A stretch of DNA of 64,000 nt from Oceanisphaera sp. IT1-181 (GCF_033807535.1 NZ_CP136856.1:2475001-2539000); one strand, 5' to 3'; positions 50,708 through 59,973 are shown, counted from the first letter of the stretch. Notes: a model not told the origin generated them from the letters alone. Program-made: numbers and translations.

Positions 50708-51142
50708 ATGCTCGATTATCTGATTGTTTTTAGTAGCAGTTTGCTGGCCGCCACCATAGCGCCGTTTTATTCCGAAGTCGTATTAGCCGCAGTACTCACG
50801 CGCCAGCCCGATGCATTGCTGCTGTTATGGCTACTGGCCAGTGTTGGCAATACGCTGGGTGGCGTCATTAATTGGTGGTTAGGAAAATATTTACTGCATT
50901 ACCAACATAAACGCTGGTTTCCCATCAAAGAAAAACAACTACACAAAGCCCAAGCGGGCTTTCAGCGCTTTGGCATCTGGAGTTTATTGCTGTCTTGGCT
51001 GCCCGTGGTGGGCGACCCGTTAACCTTGATTGCCGGCATGATGAAGGTGCGCTTATTGCCGTTTACGCTATTGGTGTTTATCGGTAAGGCCGTGCGCTAT
51101 GGGATAGTTATCTATTTTGCCGAATGGTTTTTATTGTCGTAA
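50708..51142 (+). CDS. yqaA: YqaA family membrane protein (DedA/SNARE-associated type)
   Basis: Small integral membrane protein of unknown function. 144 residues from ATG at 50708; ATG at 50705 is also possible, but AAGG (50698-50701) is better spaced for the second. APFYSEVVLAAVL, VGNTLGGVINWWLGK, and SWLPVVGDPLTLIAGMM match E. coli YqaA closely. It has four hydrophobic segments. Its translation start lies at the edge of a repeat, so the repeat has become its leader. Confidence 0.87.
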   Translation: MLDYLIVFSSSLLAATIAPFYSEVVLAAVLTRQPDALLLLWLLASVGNTLGGVINWWLGKYLLHYQHKRWFPIKEKQLHKAQAGFQRFGIWSLLLSWLPVVGDPLTLIAGMMKVRLLPFTLLVFIGKAVRYGIVIYFAEWFLLS

Positions 51143-51372
51143 ATACCCAGCCCAAGCTAGCAATGGCACACCGCTGATGCTGGAACGCTTATAAAGCACT
51201 AACAAACCGAGCAGAATATGCTAAAAAGGTAGAGCCACTAGCCGCTGGCTAGCCAAAAGTCTAATTGAGTGATGCCGGTATCTGCGTCACCTTGTTACAC
51301 ATTAGTTAATCATATCTATTAACATCAGTTACACCCTAGGGGTTATGGGTTACCACACCAAGGAGCGGAATA

Positions 51373-53322
51373 ATGAGCGAAGTTAAGATTCATCCGGTTA
51401 TGGCAAACATTGCCGAGCACGCCCACGTAGACGACGCGGGCTACCAGCGCATGTATCAAGAGTCCATTAAAAATCCTGATAAATTTTGGGGCGAACAAGG
51501 CAAAAATCTCGACTGGATCAAGCCCTACACCAAGGTGAAAAATACTTCTTATGATCCTGGCCACATCAGCATTAAGTGGTTTGAAGACGGCACTCTTAAC
51601 TTATCCGCCAACTGTATTGACCGCCATTTAGCCACCAAGGCCGATGAAGTGGCCATTATCTGGGAAGGCGACAGCCCAAATGAAGATAAAAAAGTCACCT
51701 ATCGCGAGTTGCACGAGCAAGTGTGCCGCTTTGCTAACGTATTAAAAGCCCAAGGCATTAAAAAAGGCGACGTGGTCAGCTTATATATGCCAATGGTGGT
51801 TGAAGCCGCCGTGGCCATGCTGGCCTGTGCGCGCATTGGTGCCGTGCATTCTGTGGTATTTGGTGGTTTTTCACCAGATGCAGTGGCCAGTAGGATTATC
51901 GACTCCAACGCCAAACTGGTGATCACCGCCGATGAAGGCTTGCGTGGTGGCCGTGCGGTGCCGCTTAAAGCTAACGTGGATGCGGCACTGGCCAAACCCG
52001 GCGTAAGCCCCGACTGTAAAGTGATTGTCTATCAGCGCACCGGTGGTGATGTAGCCTGGGATCCTGAGCGCAACATTTGGTGGCATGAAGCCGCAGCTCA
52101 AGTGGATGCCGTGTGCGAGCCCGAAGAAATGAGCGCCGAAGATCCGCTGTTTATTCTGTATACCTCAGGCTCCACCGGCACGCCAAAAGGCGTGTTGCAC
52201 ACCACAGGCGGCTACTTGGTGTACGCGGCCATGACCTTTAAGTACATCTTCGATTATCACGAGGGCGATGTGCACTGGTGTACCGCAGACGTAGGCTGGG
52301 TAACTGGACATTCTTATATTTTGTATGGCCCGCTGGCCAATGGCGCTACTACCTTGATGTTTGAAGGGGTGCCTAACTACCCGAAAACCAGCCGTATGAG
52401 CGAAATAGTTGATAAACATCAGGTCAATATTTTGTATACCGCCCCTACTGCCATTCGCGCTTTTATGGCCAAAGGCAATGAAGCCGTAGAAGGCACTAGC
52501 CGTAAGAGCTTGCGCATTTTAGGCTCAGTGGGTGAGCCCATTAACCCAGAAGCGTGGGAATGGTATTACCGCGTGATTGGTGAAGAGCGCTGCCCGATTG
52601 TAGATACTTGGTGGCAAACCGAAACCGGAGGCATCTTGATTGCGCCGCTACCGGGTGCCACGTTACTGAAAGCCGGCTCCGCCACCCGCCCTTTCTTTGG
52701 CGTGCAACCCGCATTAGTAGACGGCGAAGGCAATATTTTAGAGGGCGCCGTAGACGGTAATCTTGTGATCCTTGACTCTTGGCCCGGCCAAATGCGCACC
52801 ATTTATGGGGATCACGACCGCTTCGAGCAAACTTACTTCTCGACTTTCCCCGGCACTTATTTCTCTGGCGATGGCGCTAAGCGCGACGAAGACGGCTACT
52901 ACTGGATCACCGGTCGGGTGGACGACGTATTAAACGTTTCCGGCCACCGCATGGGCACCGCCGAGATTGAGTCCGCATTAGTGGCGCACCCTAAAATTGC
53001 CGAAGCGGCCATTGTGGGCGTGCCCCACGAGATCAAAGGCCAAGGTATTTATGCCTATATCACCTTGAACGAAGGTGAAGTGCCGAGCGCCGAGCTGCAT
53101 AAAGAAGTAAAAGACTGGGTGCGTAAAGAAATTGGCCCCATCGCCACGCCAGATGTTATTCACTGGGCGGAAGGTTTACCGAAAACCCGCTCCGGTAAGA
53201 TTATGCGTCGAATTTTGCGCAAGATTGCCACCGGTGAAACCGATACACTGGGCGATACCTCAACCCTGGCGGATCCGTCCGTAGTAGATCGTCTGATTGC
53301 CGAGCGTGGCCAGGCTTCTTAA
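51373..53322 (+). CDS. acs: Acs, acetyl-CoA synthetase
   Basis: Activates acetate to acetyl-CoA through acetyl-AMP. 649 residues, normal length. AMP-binding motif YTSGSTGTPKG, the WWQTETGG motif, and the regulatory lysine K609 in GLPKTRSGKIMRR, the residue acetylated in relatives. AGGAG lies seven bases before the ATG. Monocistronic, with a terminator 30 bp after the stop. The 230 bp before the gene hold no obvious regulator site that I can call. Confidence 0.97.
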   Translation: MSEVKIHPVMANIAEHAHVDDAGYQRMYQESIKNPDKFWGEQGKNLDWIKPYTKVKNTSYDPGHISIKWFEDGTLNLSANCIDRHLATKADEVAIIWEGDSPNEDKKVTYRELHEQVCRFANVLKAQGIKKGDVVSLYMPMVVEAAVAMLACARIGAVHSVVFGGFSPDAVASRIIDSNAKLVITADEGLRGGRAVPLKANVDAALAKPGVSPDCKVIVYQRTGGDVAWDPERNIWWHEAAAQVDAVCEPEEMSAEDPLFILYTSGSTGTPKGVLHTTGGYLVYAAMTFKYIFDYHEGDVHWCTADVGWVTGHSYILYGPLANGATTLMFEGVPNYPKTSRMSEIVDKHQVNILYTAPTAIRAFMAKGNEAVEGTSRKSLRILGSVGEPINPEAWEWYYRVIGEERCPIVDTWWQTETGGILIAPLPGATLLKAGSATRPFFGVQPALVDGEGNILEGAVDGNLVILDSWPGQMRTIYGDHDRFEQTYFSTFPGTYFSGDGAKRDEDGYYWITGRVDDVLNVSGHRMGTAEIESALVAHPKIAEAAIVGVPHEIKGQGIYAYITLNEGEVPSAELHKEVKDWVRKEIGPIATPDVIHWAEGLPKTRSGKIMRRILRKIATGETDTLGDTSTLADPSVVDRLIAERGQAS

Positions 53323-53351
53323 GCTAAATGAGCTAAGCGCTCACAGCTGAT

Positions 53352-53378
53352 AAAACGCCGCCGAGAGCGGCGTTTTTT
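53352..53378 (+). terminator. Intrinsic terminator of acs
   Basis: AAAACGCCGC and GCGGCGTTTT make a 10-bp stem with a 5-base loop followed by more T. Confidence 0.92.
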
Positions 53379-53504
53379 TGTACGCTATACGCTGACCGCC
53401 ATACGTTAAAAACCCACAGCCACGCCAATTCTCACATGATTTAGGATCCGTTTGGCAAGCCATCATATCGAACCGGCAACACCGATGAAACAAGATACTC
53501 GAGC

Positions 53505-53667
53505 GTAGAGGCCGCTTCAGCTGGCCGGTTTTACGTAGTAAAACAAGAATCTAAAAACAGATCCGATTTTAACCGTGACGTGTTTTGTCGGTGTTCTTTG
53601 TCAACACCGTGCGGTTTGATGATCTTGGTGGCGCTACGCGCCACCGGCCAGCGAAAGCGGCCTCTAC
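53505..53667. repeat. Family A element with two facing ends, acs-aroQ gap
   Basis: Left end GTAGA, GGCC-gcttcagct-GGCC, GTTTTAC-gta-GTAAAAC (53505-53544); right end, inverted, GGTGGCGC-tac-GCGCCACC (53627-53645), GGCC-agcgaaagc-GGCC, CTAC. So both ends carry hairpins 1 and 2, in mirror order, around 80 bp of filler. Open frames crossing it are not genes. Confidence 0.8.
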
Positions 53668-53761
53668 GGTGTGTCTTTGTGGCCTGGCGTGGAGATAAAA
53701 CATCGCAAACCGAAACACCGCACATCATGGCTGAAGTTCATACGTAATCAGGTATGTTTAA

Positions 53762-53848
53762 GTTTTACTGCGTAAAACCAGCCAGCTGAAGCGGCTTCTA
53801 CAAGTTAGTTTAAAAACGTACGGCGTAACGCGTACAGCTGCGCTTAAC
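53762..53848 (-). repeat. Family A unit plus family E word upstream of aroQ
   Basis: GTTTTAC-tgc-GTAAAAC (53762-53778), AGCC-agctgaagc-GGCT, CTACAA (ending 53803), then AACGTACGGCGTAACGCG (53816-53833). The 811 bp acs-aroQ gap is otherwise without genes; the part from 53849 to 54133 should hold the aroQ-acc promoter. Confidence 0.75.
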
Positions 53849-54133
53849 CCGCCGCAAAAAATATAATATGCCGAATAGTTCACAGAATTTTCGCCGATAT
53901 GAGTTCTACTGTTCGACAAACTGCCATTCTTGGCACTAAAAAGCGCCGTGGGCGGGTAAATTTAAGTTCTTTTAGTGATTAGACCAGTAATTTGCTGCCA
54001 ATTTCCACGAAATCACTATAATTGCCCGGTCTGAGTCAAACCGAACGATTTTATTTGCCAGTAATAGGTAAAAACGGATAGGCTCCTTAGCTAACGATGT
54101 GAACACCGCAAGATTGACGAGGATTGCTACACA

Positions 54134-54583
54134 ATGGCCGAACATTTCCGAATTCTGTTGCTTAATGGACCCAATCTAAACCTTTTGGGTCAGCGCGAAC
54201 CCGGTATCTATGGCCAGAACAGTTTAGATGACATAGTGGAAAGCTTAAGTCAGCGAGCCGCGGCGCAAAATATCGCGCTCAGTCATCTGCAATCCAATGC
54301 GGAACATCAACTTATTGATGCCATACACCAAGCTTACGGCCAGCAAGATTTTATTATTATTAATCCTGCGGCTTTTACGCACACCAGCGTTGCGATTCGG
54401 GATGCCTTGTTAGGGGTGAATATTCCTTTCATTGAAGTGCATTTATCGAACGTGCATGCTCGTGAGCCGTTTCGCCATCATTCCTATTTGGCCGATAAGG
54501 CCGTAGGCGTGATCTGCGGTTTGGGTAGTGATGGTTACGAATTTGCCCTGGAAGCCGCGACCCGTTTTTTACGCGCTCGTTAA
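54134..54583 (+). CDS. aroQ: AroQ, type II 3-dehydroquinate dehydratase
   Basis: Third step of the shikimate pathway, dodecameric type II enzyme. 149 residues. GPNLNLLGQREPGIYG carries the catalytic arginine and tyrosine, NPAAFTHTS and EVHLSNVHAREPFRHHS complete the active site. Directly upstream of accB (36 bp gap), the standard aroQ-accB-accC order of gammaproteobacteria. Confidence 0.96.
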   Translation: MAEHFRILLLNGPNLNLLGQREPGIYGQNSLDDIVESLSQRAAAQNIALSHLQSNAEHQLIDAIHQAYGQQDFIIINPAAFTHTSVAIRDALLGVNIPFIEVHLSNVHAREPFRHHSYLADKAVGVICGLGSDGYEFALEAATRFLRAR

Positions 54584-54619
54584 CTTCCAAATCAGTAATA
54601 ACATAACAAGAGAACGCTC

Positions 54620-55084
54620 ATGGATATTCGTAAAATAAAGAAACTGATCGAACTGGTTGAAGAGTCTGGCATTGCCGAATTGGAAATCTCCGAAGGTGAA
54701 GAGTCGGTTCGCATCAGCCGTTACGGCAATCCCGGCCAGAATATACAGCCACAATATCAACAGTACCAAGCGGTTCCTGCGGCTCCTGCTCCTATGGCTG
54801 CGGCCTTATCTCCTGCTACCGCTGAAGAGCCAGCTGCCCCGGTTGTTAGCGGCCATGTAATGCGCTCTCCTATGGTAGGCACCTTCTACCGCGCGTCTAG
54901 CCCAGGTGCAAAAAACTTCTCCGAAGTGGGCCAAACCGTGAACGTGGGCGACACCTTGTGCATCGTTGAAGCCATGAAGATGATGAACCAAATTGAAGCT
55001 GACAAAGCCGGTGTGATTAAAGCCATCTTGATTGACAATGGCGAGCCGGTTGAATTTGACGAGCCGCTGTTCATCATCGAATAA
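54620..55084 (+). CDS. accB: AccB, biotin carboxyl carrier protein
   Basis: Carries biotin for acetyl-CoA carboxylase, first step of fatty acid synthesis. 154 residues: an N-terminal helix (DIRKIKKLIELVEESG), a Pro/Ala/Gln linker (about 40-75) and the biotinyl domain with the lysine K120 in EAMKMMN. AccB is known to autoregulate the accBC operon in E. coli. 10 bp before accC. An overlapping frame in another register is a shadow. Confidence 0.97.
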   Translation: MDIRKIKKLIELVEESGIAELEISEGEESVRISRYGNPGQNIQPQYQQYQAVPAAPAPMAAALSPATAEEPAAPVVSGHVMRSPMVGTFYRASSPGAKNFSEVGQTVNVGDTLCIVEAMKMMNQIEADKAGVIKAILIDNGEPVEFDEPLFIIE

Positions 55085-55094
55085 AGGAAGTCTC

Positions 55095-56435
55095 ATGCTG
55101 GATAAAGTAGTCATCGCCAACCGCGGTGAAATTGCCTTACGGATCCTGCGCGCTTGTAAAGAGCTGGGGATCAAGACGGTAGCCGTGCATTCCACCGCCG
55201 ACCGTGAACTTAAGCACGTACTGTTAGCAGACGAGTCCATCTGTATTGGTGGCAATCAGTCTAGCCAGTCGTACTTGAACATTCCGTCTATTATTGCTGC
55301 TGCCGAAGTCACTGACGCGGTTGCGATTCACCCCGGTTACGGCTTCTTGGCAGAAAACGCCGACTTCGCCGACCAGGTTGAAAAATCAGGCTTCGTATTT
55401 ATCGGCCCAAAAGGCGACACCATTCGCTTAATGGGCGATAAAGTGTCCGCCATTGCTGCCATGAAAAAAACCGGCGTACCTTGTGTGCCTGGTTCAGACG
55501 GCCCAATCAGCGACGATGCCAAGAAGAACGCCGCCATTGCCAAGCGCATTGGTTACCCGGTGATCATCAAGGCCTCTGCCGGTGGTGGTGGTCGCGGTAT
55601 GCGCGTAGTGCGCAACGAAGCCGAGCTGGAAAGAGCCATTGCCATGACCAAAGCCGAAGCCGGCGCTGCGTTTGGTAGTGACGTGGTGTACATGGAAAAA
55701 TATCTAGAAAACCCACGCCACATCGAAATCCAGATCTTGGCCGACGGTCAAGGCAAAGCGATTCACTTAGGTGAGCGCGACTGCTCCATGCAACGTCGCC
55801 ACCAAAAAGTAGTGGAAGAAGGGCCAGCACCCGGCATTACCGAAGAGATGCGTAAGTTTATCGGTGAGCGTTGCTGCCGTGCTTGTGTAGAGATCGGCTA
55901 TCGCGGTGCCGGTACTTTTGAGTTCTTGTATGAAAACGGCGAGTTCTATTTCATTGAAATGAACACCCGTATTCAGGTTGAGCACCCAATCACTGAAATG
56001 ATCACCGGTGTGGACTTAATCAAAGAACAGCTACGCATTGCTGCCGGCATGCCGTTGTCGATTACTCAAGAGCAAGTGACCATTCGTGGCCATGCGATTG
56101 AGTGTCGTATTAACGCCGAAGATCCCAAGACCTTTATCCCAAGCCCAGGTGAAATCAAGTTGTTTCATTCTCCGGGTGGCTTAGGCGTGCGTTGGGATTC
56201 GCATATTTATGCAGGTTACAAAGTACCGCCTTATTACGACTCCATGATTGGCAAGCTTATCTGCTACGGCGAAAACCGCGATATCGCGATCGCCCGCATG
56301 ACGCACGCCCTGAACGAGCTGGTGATTGAAGGTATTAAAACCAACATTCCCCTGCATCAAGAAATCATGCGTGATGAAAACTTCCGCAACGGCGGCACCA
56401 ACATTCACTACCTAGAGAAAAAACTAGGCCTGTAA
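55095..56435 (+). CDS. accC: AccC, biotin carboxylase
   Basis: ATP-dependent carboxylation of biotin on AccB. 446 residues from ATG at 55095 (AAGGAAG upstream); an in-frame ATG at 55032 lies inside accB. MLDKVVIANRGEIALRILRACKELG start, KASAGGGGRGMRVV glycine-rich ATP loop, EYLENPRHIE-type and EMNTRIQVEHP catalytic stretch are all present. A terminator follows 36 bp after the stop. Confidence 0.97.
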   Translation: MLDKVVIANRGEIALRILRACKELGIKTVAVHSTADRELKHVLLADESICIGGNQSSQSYLNIPSIIAAAEVTDAVAIHPGYGFLAENADFADQVEKSGFVFIGPKGDTIRLMGDKVSAIAAMKKTGVPCVPGSDGPISDDAKKNAAIAKRIGYPVIIKASAGGGGRGMRVVRNEAELERAIAMTKAEAGAAFGSDVVYMEKYLENPRHIEIQILADGQGKAIHLGERDCSMQRRHQKVVEEGPAPGITEEMRKFIGERCCRACVEIGYRGAGTFEFLYENGEFYFIEMNTRIQVEHPITEMITGVDLIKEQLRIAAGMPLSITQEQVTIRGHAIECRINAEDPKTFIPSPGEIKLFHSPGGLGVRWDSHIYAGYKVPPYYDSMIGKLICYGENRDIAIARMTHALNELVIEGIKTNIPLHQEIMRDENFRNGGTNIHYLEKKLGL

Positions 56436-56470
56436 TTGTTGCAGCCAACATCTGCGAAAGTGCGAAAGCT

Positions 56471-56496
56471 AAACGGTGCCTCAGGGCGCCGTTTTT
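56471..56496 (+). terminator. Intrinsic terminator of the accBC operon
   Basis: AAACGGTGCC and GGCGCCGTTT pair with one G-T, 4-base loop, followed by TTTTTT. Confidence 0.85.
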
Positions 56497-56540
56497 TATG
56501 GTTGAATAACAGCGCCGAGCCTAACAAAAATGCCTAAACC

Positions 56541-56592
56541 TGTAGCCGCCACTTTTGTTAAACAGAGAGTTTCACCGGTTCTGCGCAGCAGA
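56541..56592 (+). repeat. Worn family A element after accC
   Basis: TGTAGCCGCC start at 56541, no intact hairpin 1, then hairpin 2 TTCTGC-gca-GCAGAA at 56579-56593. A family C word (AGCGCCGAGC) lies just before at 56511. Confidence 0.5.
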
Positions 56593-56663
56593 ATTGGTTT
56601 GAACTTATACCAATCTAAGTAAGAAAATGATCTAAATACAAAACAGTATCTAAGTCTTACCTC

Positions 56664-56787
56664 TTTTAGCTGCCAACTTGTTCGGCAGTCCTGCGGAGCA
56701 GGATAATATGATCAGTTAGTTTTACAGAATGGTATTAAACAAAGACCGAGCCGAAGTCCTCTTCGCCGAAGAGACGGGCTCCTACAA
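56664..56787. repeat. Family A element with two facing ends, accC-yhdT gap
   Basis: Left end TTTTAG, CTGCC-aacttgttc-GGCAG (56670-56688), CCTGC-gga-GCAGG (56690-56702); right end GAGCC...GGCTC (56748-56752, 56777-56781) enclosing CTCTTC-gcc-GAAGAG, then CTACAA at 56782-56787. Another stem variant with pairing kept. Confidence 0.8.
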
Positions 56788-56913
56788 GGGAAAAACCTTT
56801 GATGCTCGGTGCTATCTTTTGCTGCATGTTGCAGCTCACGTTTCTCTTATGTCTGGTTACTCATGGGTAGCGCAAATATGTTACTCTTCGCCTCTGCACT
56901 GAGGACACTATCC

Positions 56914-57294
56914 ATGAATCATCTTGTGACTATTGCTCGCCGCGAGGCGCTCTTAAGTTTAGGCTTAGCCGTGCTGTATATGCTGGGCTGGTGGCTGAGT
57001 GCCTATGCTGTACCGTCCACTATCATGTGGCACGGCTGGCCATTGTGGTTTGTATTGAGCTGCGTATTTAACCCGCTGCTGTTTATTGGCTTATGCGCAA
57101 TTATGATAAAACGCTATTTTAAAAACCTGCCGCTCGACGCTGCGCTAACGGATGCCGGCACTGAAGATGCTAAAGTCACTGATGCAAAATTAAAAGCCAA
57201 GGCCACTGCACCTATCGCCGATGCCGCCTCCATTACTCAAGCCGACGCCACACACGCCGCTGTACCGTTACGCACCCACTTACGCCCTCACTAA
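56914..57294 (+). CDS. yhdT: YhdT family membrane protein with extended tail
   Basis: Conserved partner of panF. 126 residues from ATG at 56914 (GAGGA upstream); the frame runs to 56809 but the family begins at NHLVTIARREALLSLGLAVLYMLGWW. Two membrane helices (about 12-35 and 45-70) are followed by KRYFKNLPL and then about 45 residues of Ala/Thr/Asp-rich tail that the E. coli protein of about 80 residues lacks. 9 bp before panF. In E. coli yhdT-panF-prmA also follow accBC. Confidence 0.85.
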   Translation: MNHLVTIARREALLSLGLAVLYMLGWWLSAYAVPSTIMWHGWPLWFVLSCVFNPLLFIGLCAIMIKRYFKNLPLDAALTDAGTEDAKVTDAKLKAKATAPIADAASITQADATHAAVPLRTHLRPH

Positions 57295-57303
57295 AGACTA
57301 AAC

Positions 57304-58830
57304 ATGAATCTTGCACTGATTGTTCCGTTAATCTGCTATTTACTGGCCATGTTGGGCTTGGGCTTTTACTTAAGCCGTCGTCCCACTGAGGGTAACTTTG
57401 TCGAAGATTACTTCTTAGGCAACCGCTCCATGGGCGGCTTTGTGCTGGCCATGACCATGGTGGCGACTTACGCCTCGGCGTCGTCTTTTATTGGCGGCCC
57501 CGGTGCGGCGTACAGTTTAGGGCTAGGCTGGGTGTTGCTGGCCATGATCCAAGTGCCCACCGTGTGGTTAACGCTCGGCGTGCTGGGCAAGCAGTTCGCC
57601 GTCATAGCGCGGCGCGTCAATGCGCTGACTATTAACGACATGCTCTATGCACGCTATCGCAGCCCCTTGGTGGTAATTTTGGCAGCACTGGGCTTATTGG
57701 CGGCTTTTATCGCCACTATGGTGGTGCAATTTATCGGCGGCGCGCGGCTGTTAGAAACCGTGACCGGCCTGCCCTATCAAGGCGGCCTGATTATTTTCGC
57801 CACTACGGTCATGCTTTATACCCTGATTGGCGGCTTTAGGGCGGTAGTGGTCACGGATGCGATACAAGGCATCTTAATGCTGATTGGTACTATCGTGCTG
57901 CTAGTGGGCGTACTGACTGCAGGCGGCGGCGCCAGTGCCATGTTTAGTGCCTTGGCTGAGATAGATCCGGGCTTGGTATCGCCCCGTGGCCCCGATGACT
58001 TTTTAAGTACCAGCTTTATGCTGTCATTTTGGGTGTTGGTCTGTTTTGGCGTGATTGGCCTGCCCCATTCGGCGGTGCGCTGCTTAGCCTATAAAGACAG
58101 TAAGGCCATGCACAAAGGCATTATTATTGGCACCTTAGTGGGCGCACTGTTGATGTTTGGTATGCACTTCGCCGGCGCCTTGGGGCGAGTATTAATACCC
58201 GAGCTCACCGTGCCCGATAAAGTCATGCCCACTTTAATGCTTACCGTATTACCACCGATAGTGGCGGGCTTATTTTTAGCGGGCCCCATGGCGGCCATTA
58301 TGTCGACTATCGACTCCCAGTTGATCCAAGCCTCGGCCACTTTGGTGAAAGACTTATATTTGAATTATGTAAGCCGCAAGCCTAACTCTACCCCGCCCTC
58401 GCCGACTTTCATTAAACGCGCCAGCCGCTTGGTAACACTGGCCGTGGGCTTAATCGTGTTGCTCGCCGCCCTTAGCCCACCGGACATGATTATTTGGCTG
58501 AACTTATTAGCCTTTGGTGCGCTGCAAGCCATCTTCTTCTGGCCATTAGTGTTGGGCTTATATTGGTGGCGCGGCACCGCCACCGGCGCACTGGCCTCCA
58601 TGCTGGTAGGCGCGCTCAGCTACGGTCTGCTCACCACGCTCGGCATTAAGCTATTCGGCCTGCACGCCATAGTGCCCAGCCTAACGTTGTCTGGACTCGC
58701 CTATGTTATCGGCTCATTGCTCAGCCCTGCTCCTTGTGCAGAAGTGCGGGCCTTGTTTGGGAAAAAGGAGCTTGGCAAAAAAAGCGCCGAGCACCAAGCG
58801 CCCGGCACCCAGCACGAGACAAATACTTAA
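57304..58830 (+). CDS. panF: PanF, sodium/pantothenate symporter
   Basis: Imports pantothenate with Na+, feeding coenzyme A synthesis. 508 residues, 12-13 helices, solute:sodium symporter family. EDYFLGNRSMGGFVLAMT and YASASSFIGGPGAAYSLGLGWVLLAM match E. coli PanF nearly word for word. The last ~20 residues (KKSAEHQAPGTQHETNT) are encoded inside a family C repeat, so the natural C-terminus has been replaced or extended. Sodium gradient comes from NQR. Confidence 0.95.
   Translation: MNLALIVPLICYLLAMLGLGFYLSRRPTEGNFVEDYFLGNRSMGGFVLAMTMVATYASASSFIGGPGAAYSLGLGWVLLAMIQVPTVWLTLGVLGKQFAVIARRVNALTINDMLYARYRSPLVVILAALGLLAAFIATMVVQFIGGARLLETVTGLPYQGGLIIFATTVMLYTLIGGFRAVVVTDAIQGILMLIGTIVLLVGVLTAGGGASAMFSALAEIDPGLVSPRGPDDFLSTSFMLSFWVLVCFGVIGLPHSAVRCLAYKDSKAMHKGIIIGTLVGALLMFGMHFAGALGRVLIPELTVPDKVMPTLMLTVLPPIVAGLFLAGPMAAIMSTIDSQLIQASATLVKDLYLNYVSRKPNSTPPSPTFIKRASRLVTLAVGLIVLLAALSPPDMIIWLNLLAFGALQAIFFWPLVLGLYWWRGTATGALASMLVGALSYGLLTTLGIKLFGLHAIVPSLTLSGLAYVIGSLLSPAPCAEVRALFGKKELGKKSAEHQAPGTQHETNT
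58779..58829. repeat. Family C repeat inside the panF 3' end
   Basis: AGCGCCGAGCACCAAGCGCC and the following CGGCACCCAGCAC match the intergenic family C arms at 33.6 and 27.1 kb, but here they are read as the panF C-terminus. Confidence 0.7.
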
Positions 58831-58861
58831 CAGCCCACAGAACGATGGTGTTTGTGTTTAT

Positions 58862-59003
58862 GCCGTCTTCCTGACGCACGTCAGGATCTCGCTGTTCGCT
58901 TTAGACCCTAGGGCGAGATACTGGGGCGAGCCCAGTAAGACGGCTAAGGGCGCAGGACTGTGTTAGTCCTTATGCCGTCTTCCGGTTGCACGTCAGGATC
59001 TCG
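58862..59003. repeat. Family D long-hairpin repeats, panF-prmA gap
   Basis: First copy 58862-58944: GCCGTC, CCTGACG-cacg-TCAGG arm, CTCGC...GCGAG, then ACTGGG-gcgag-CCCAGT in the second arm and GACGGC. Second, partial copy begins GCCGTC at 58973. Compared with 50.5 kb the second arm's hairpin has a different stem. Confidence 0.75.
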
Positions 59004-59097
59004 CAGTAAGCTTTGCCTTGGGTTTTGACTTACAGCTTACGGCTTCCAGCTGATTTTATGCTAGAATCCTGCCTTTACCGTTTGATGAAGCCACGCC

Positions 59098-59973
59098 ATG
59101 CCTTGGATACAAATTCGCATTAATGCCACCGAAAAAACCGCCGACAAGGTCAGTAACATGCTGCTCGGGCGCGGTGCTCAGGCGGTGACCTATATGGACG
59201 CCGAAGATAAACCCGTGTACGAACCGCTGCCCGGTGAAACCCTATTGTGGGATGACACCGTTGTAGTGGGCATGTTTGATGCCGCCACGGATCCGGATCC
59301 TATCATTAGCTTCTTAAAGAAATTCTATCGCAAAGATCTCACTTACAAAGTTGAGCAGCTAGAAGATAAAGACTGGGTACGCGAGTGGATGGACAGCTTT
59401 CACCCCATGCGCTTTGGCGATCGTTTGTGGATTTGCCCAAGCTGGCGCGATGTGCCAGACCCCACTGCGGTGAACGTGATGCTGGATCCGGGCTTGGCCT
59501 TTGGTACCGGTACCCACCCCACTACTGCTTTGTGCTTAGAGTGGTTAGACGGCCAAGATTTAACGGATAAAACCGTGATCGACTTTGGCTGTGGCTCCGG
59601 CATTTTAGCGCTGGCGGCATTAAAGCTGGGTGCCAAGCAGGTGATCGGCATAGATATCGACCCGCAAGCGCTGCAAGCCAGCCAAGATAACGCCGAGCGC
59701 AATGGCGTGGCGGACCGCTTAACGGTTTATCTGCCCAAAGATCAGCCGGAGAATATGAAAGCCGATATCGTAGTGGCCAATATTTTAGCCGGCCCGCTGA
59801 AAGAGCTGTCGCCGTTGATCAGCAGCTTGGTGAAGCCCGGCGGTAAGCTCGCGCTGTCTGGTATTCTTGACCTGCAAGCCGAGGGCTTAAACGAGCTCTA
59901 TGAGCAGTGGTTTACCATGGACGCACCTGAACTGCGTGAAGAATGGGCCCGCCTCAGCGGACAAAAGCGCTAA
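59098..59973 (+). CDS. prmA: PrmA, ribosomal protein L11 methyltransferase
   Basis: Trimethylates L11 at several residues. 291 residues: N-terminal substrate-recognition domain (MPWIQIRINATEKTADKVSNMLL) and C-terminal SAM domain with DFGCGSGILALAAL and VANILAGPL. DPGLAFGTGTHPTTALCL is the family signature. Follows panF as in E. coli, but 267 bp of repeats have entered the gap. Confidence 0.96.
   Translation: MPWIQIRINATEKTADKVSNMLLGRGAQAVTYMDAEDKPVYEPLPGETLLWDDTVVVGMFDAATDPDPIISFLKKFYRKDLTYKVEQLEDKDWVREWMDSFHPMRFGDRLWICPSWRDVPDPTAVNVMLDPGLAFGTGTHPTTALCLEWLDGQDLTDKTVIDFGCGSGILALAALKLGAKQVIGIDIDPQALQASQDNAERNGVADRLTVYLPKDQPENMKADIVVANILAGPLKELSPLISSLVKPGGKLALSGILDLQAEGLNELYEQWFTMDAPELREEWARLSGQKR

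Noticed and set aside
53531..53728. 65-codon minus-strand open frame after acs
   Set aside because: Lies within a family A element and has no start signal.
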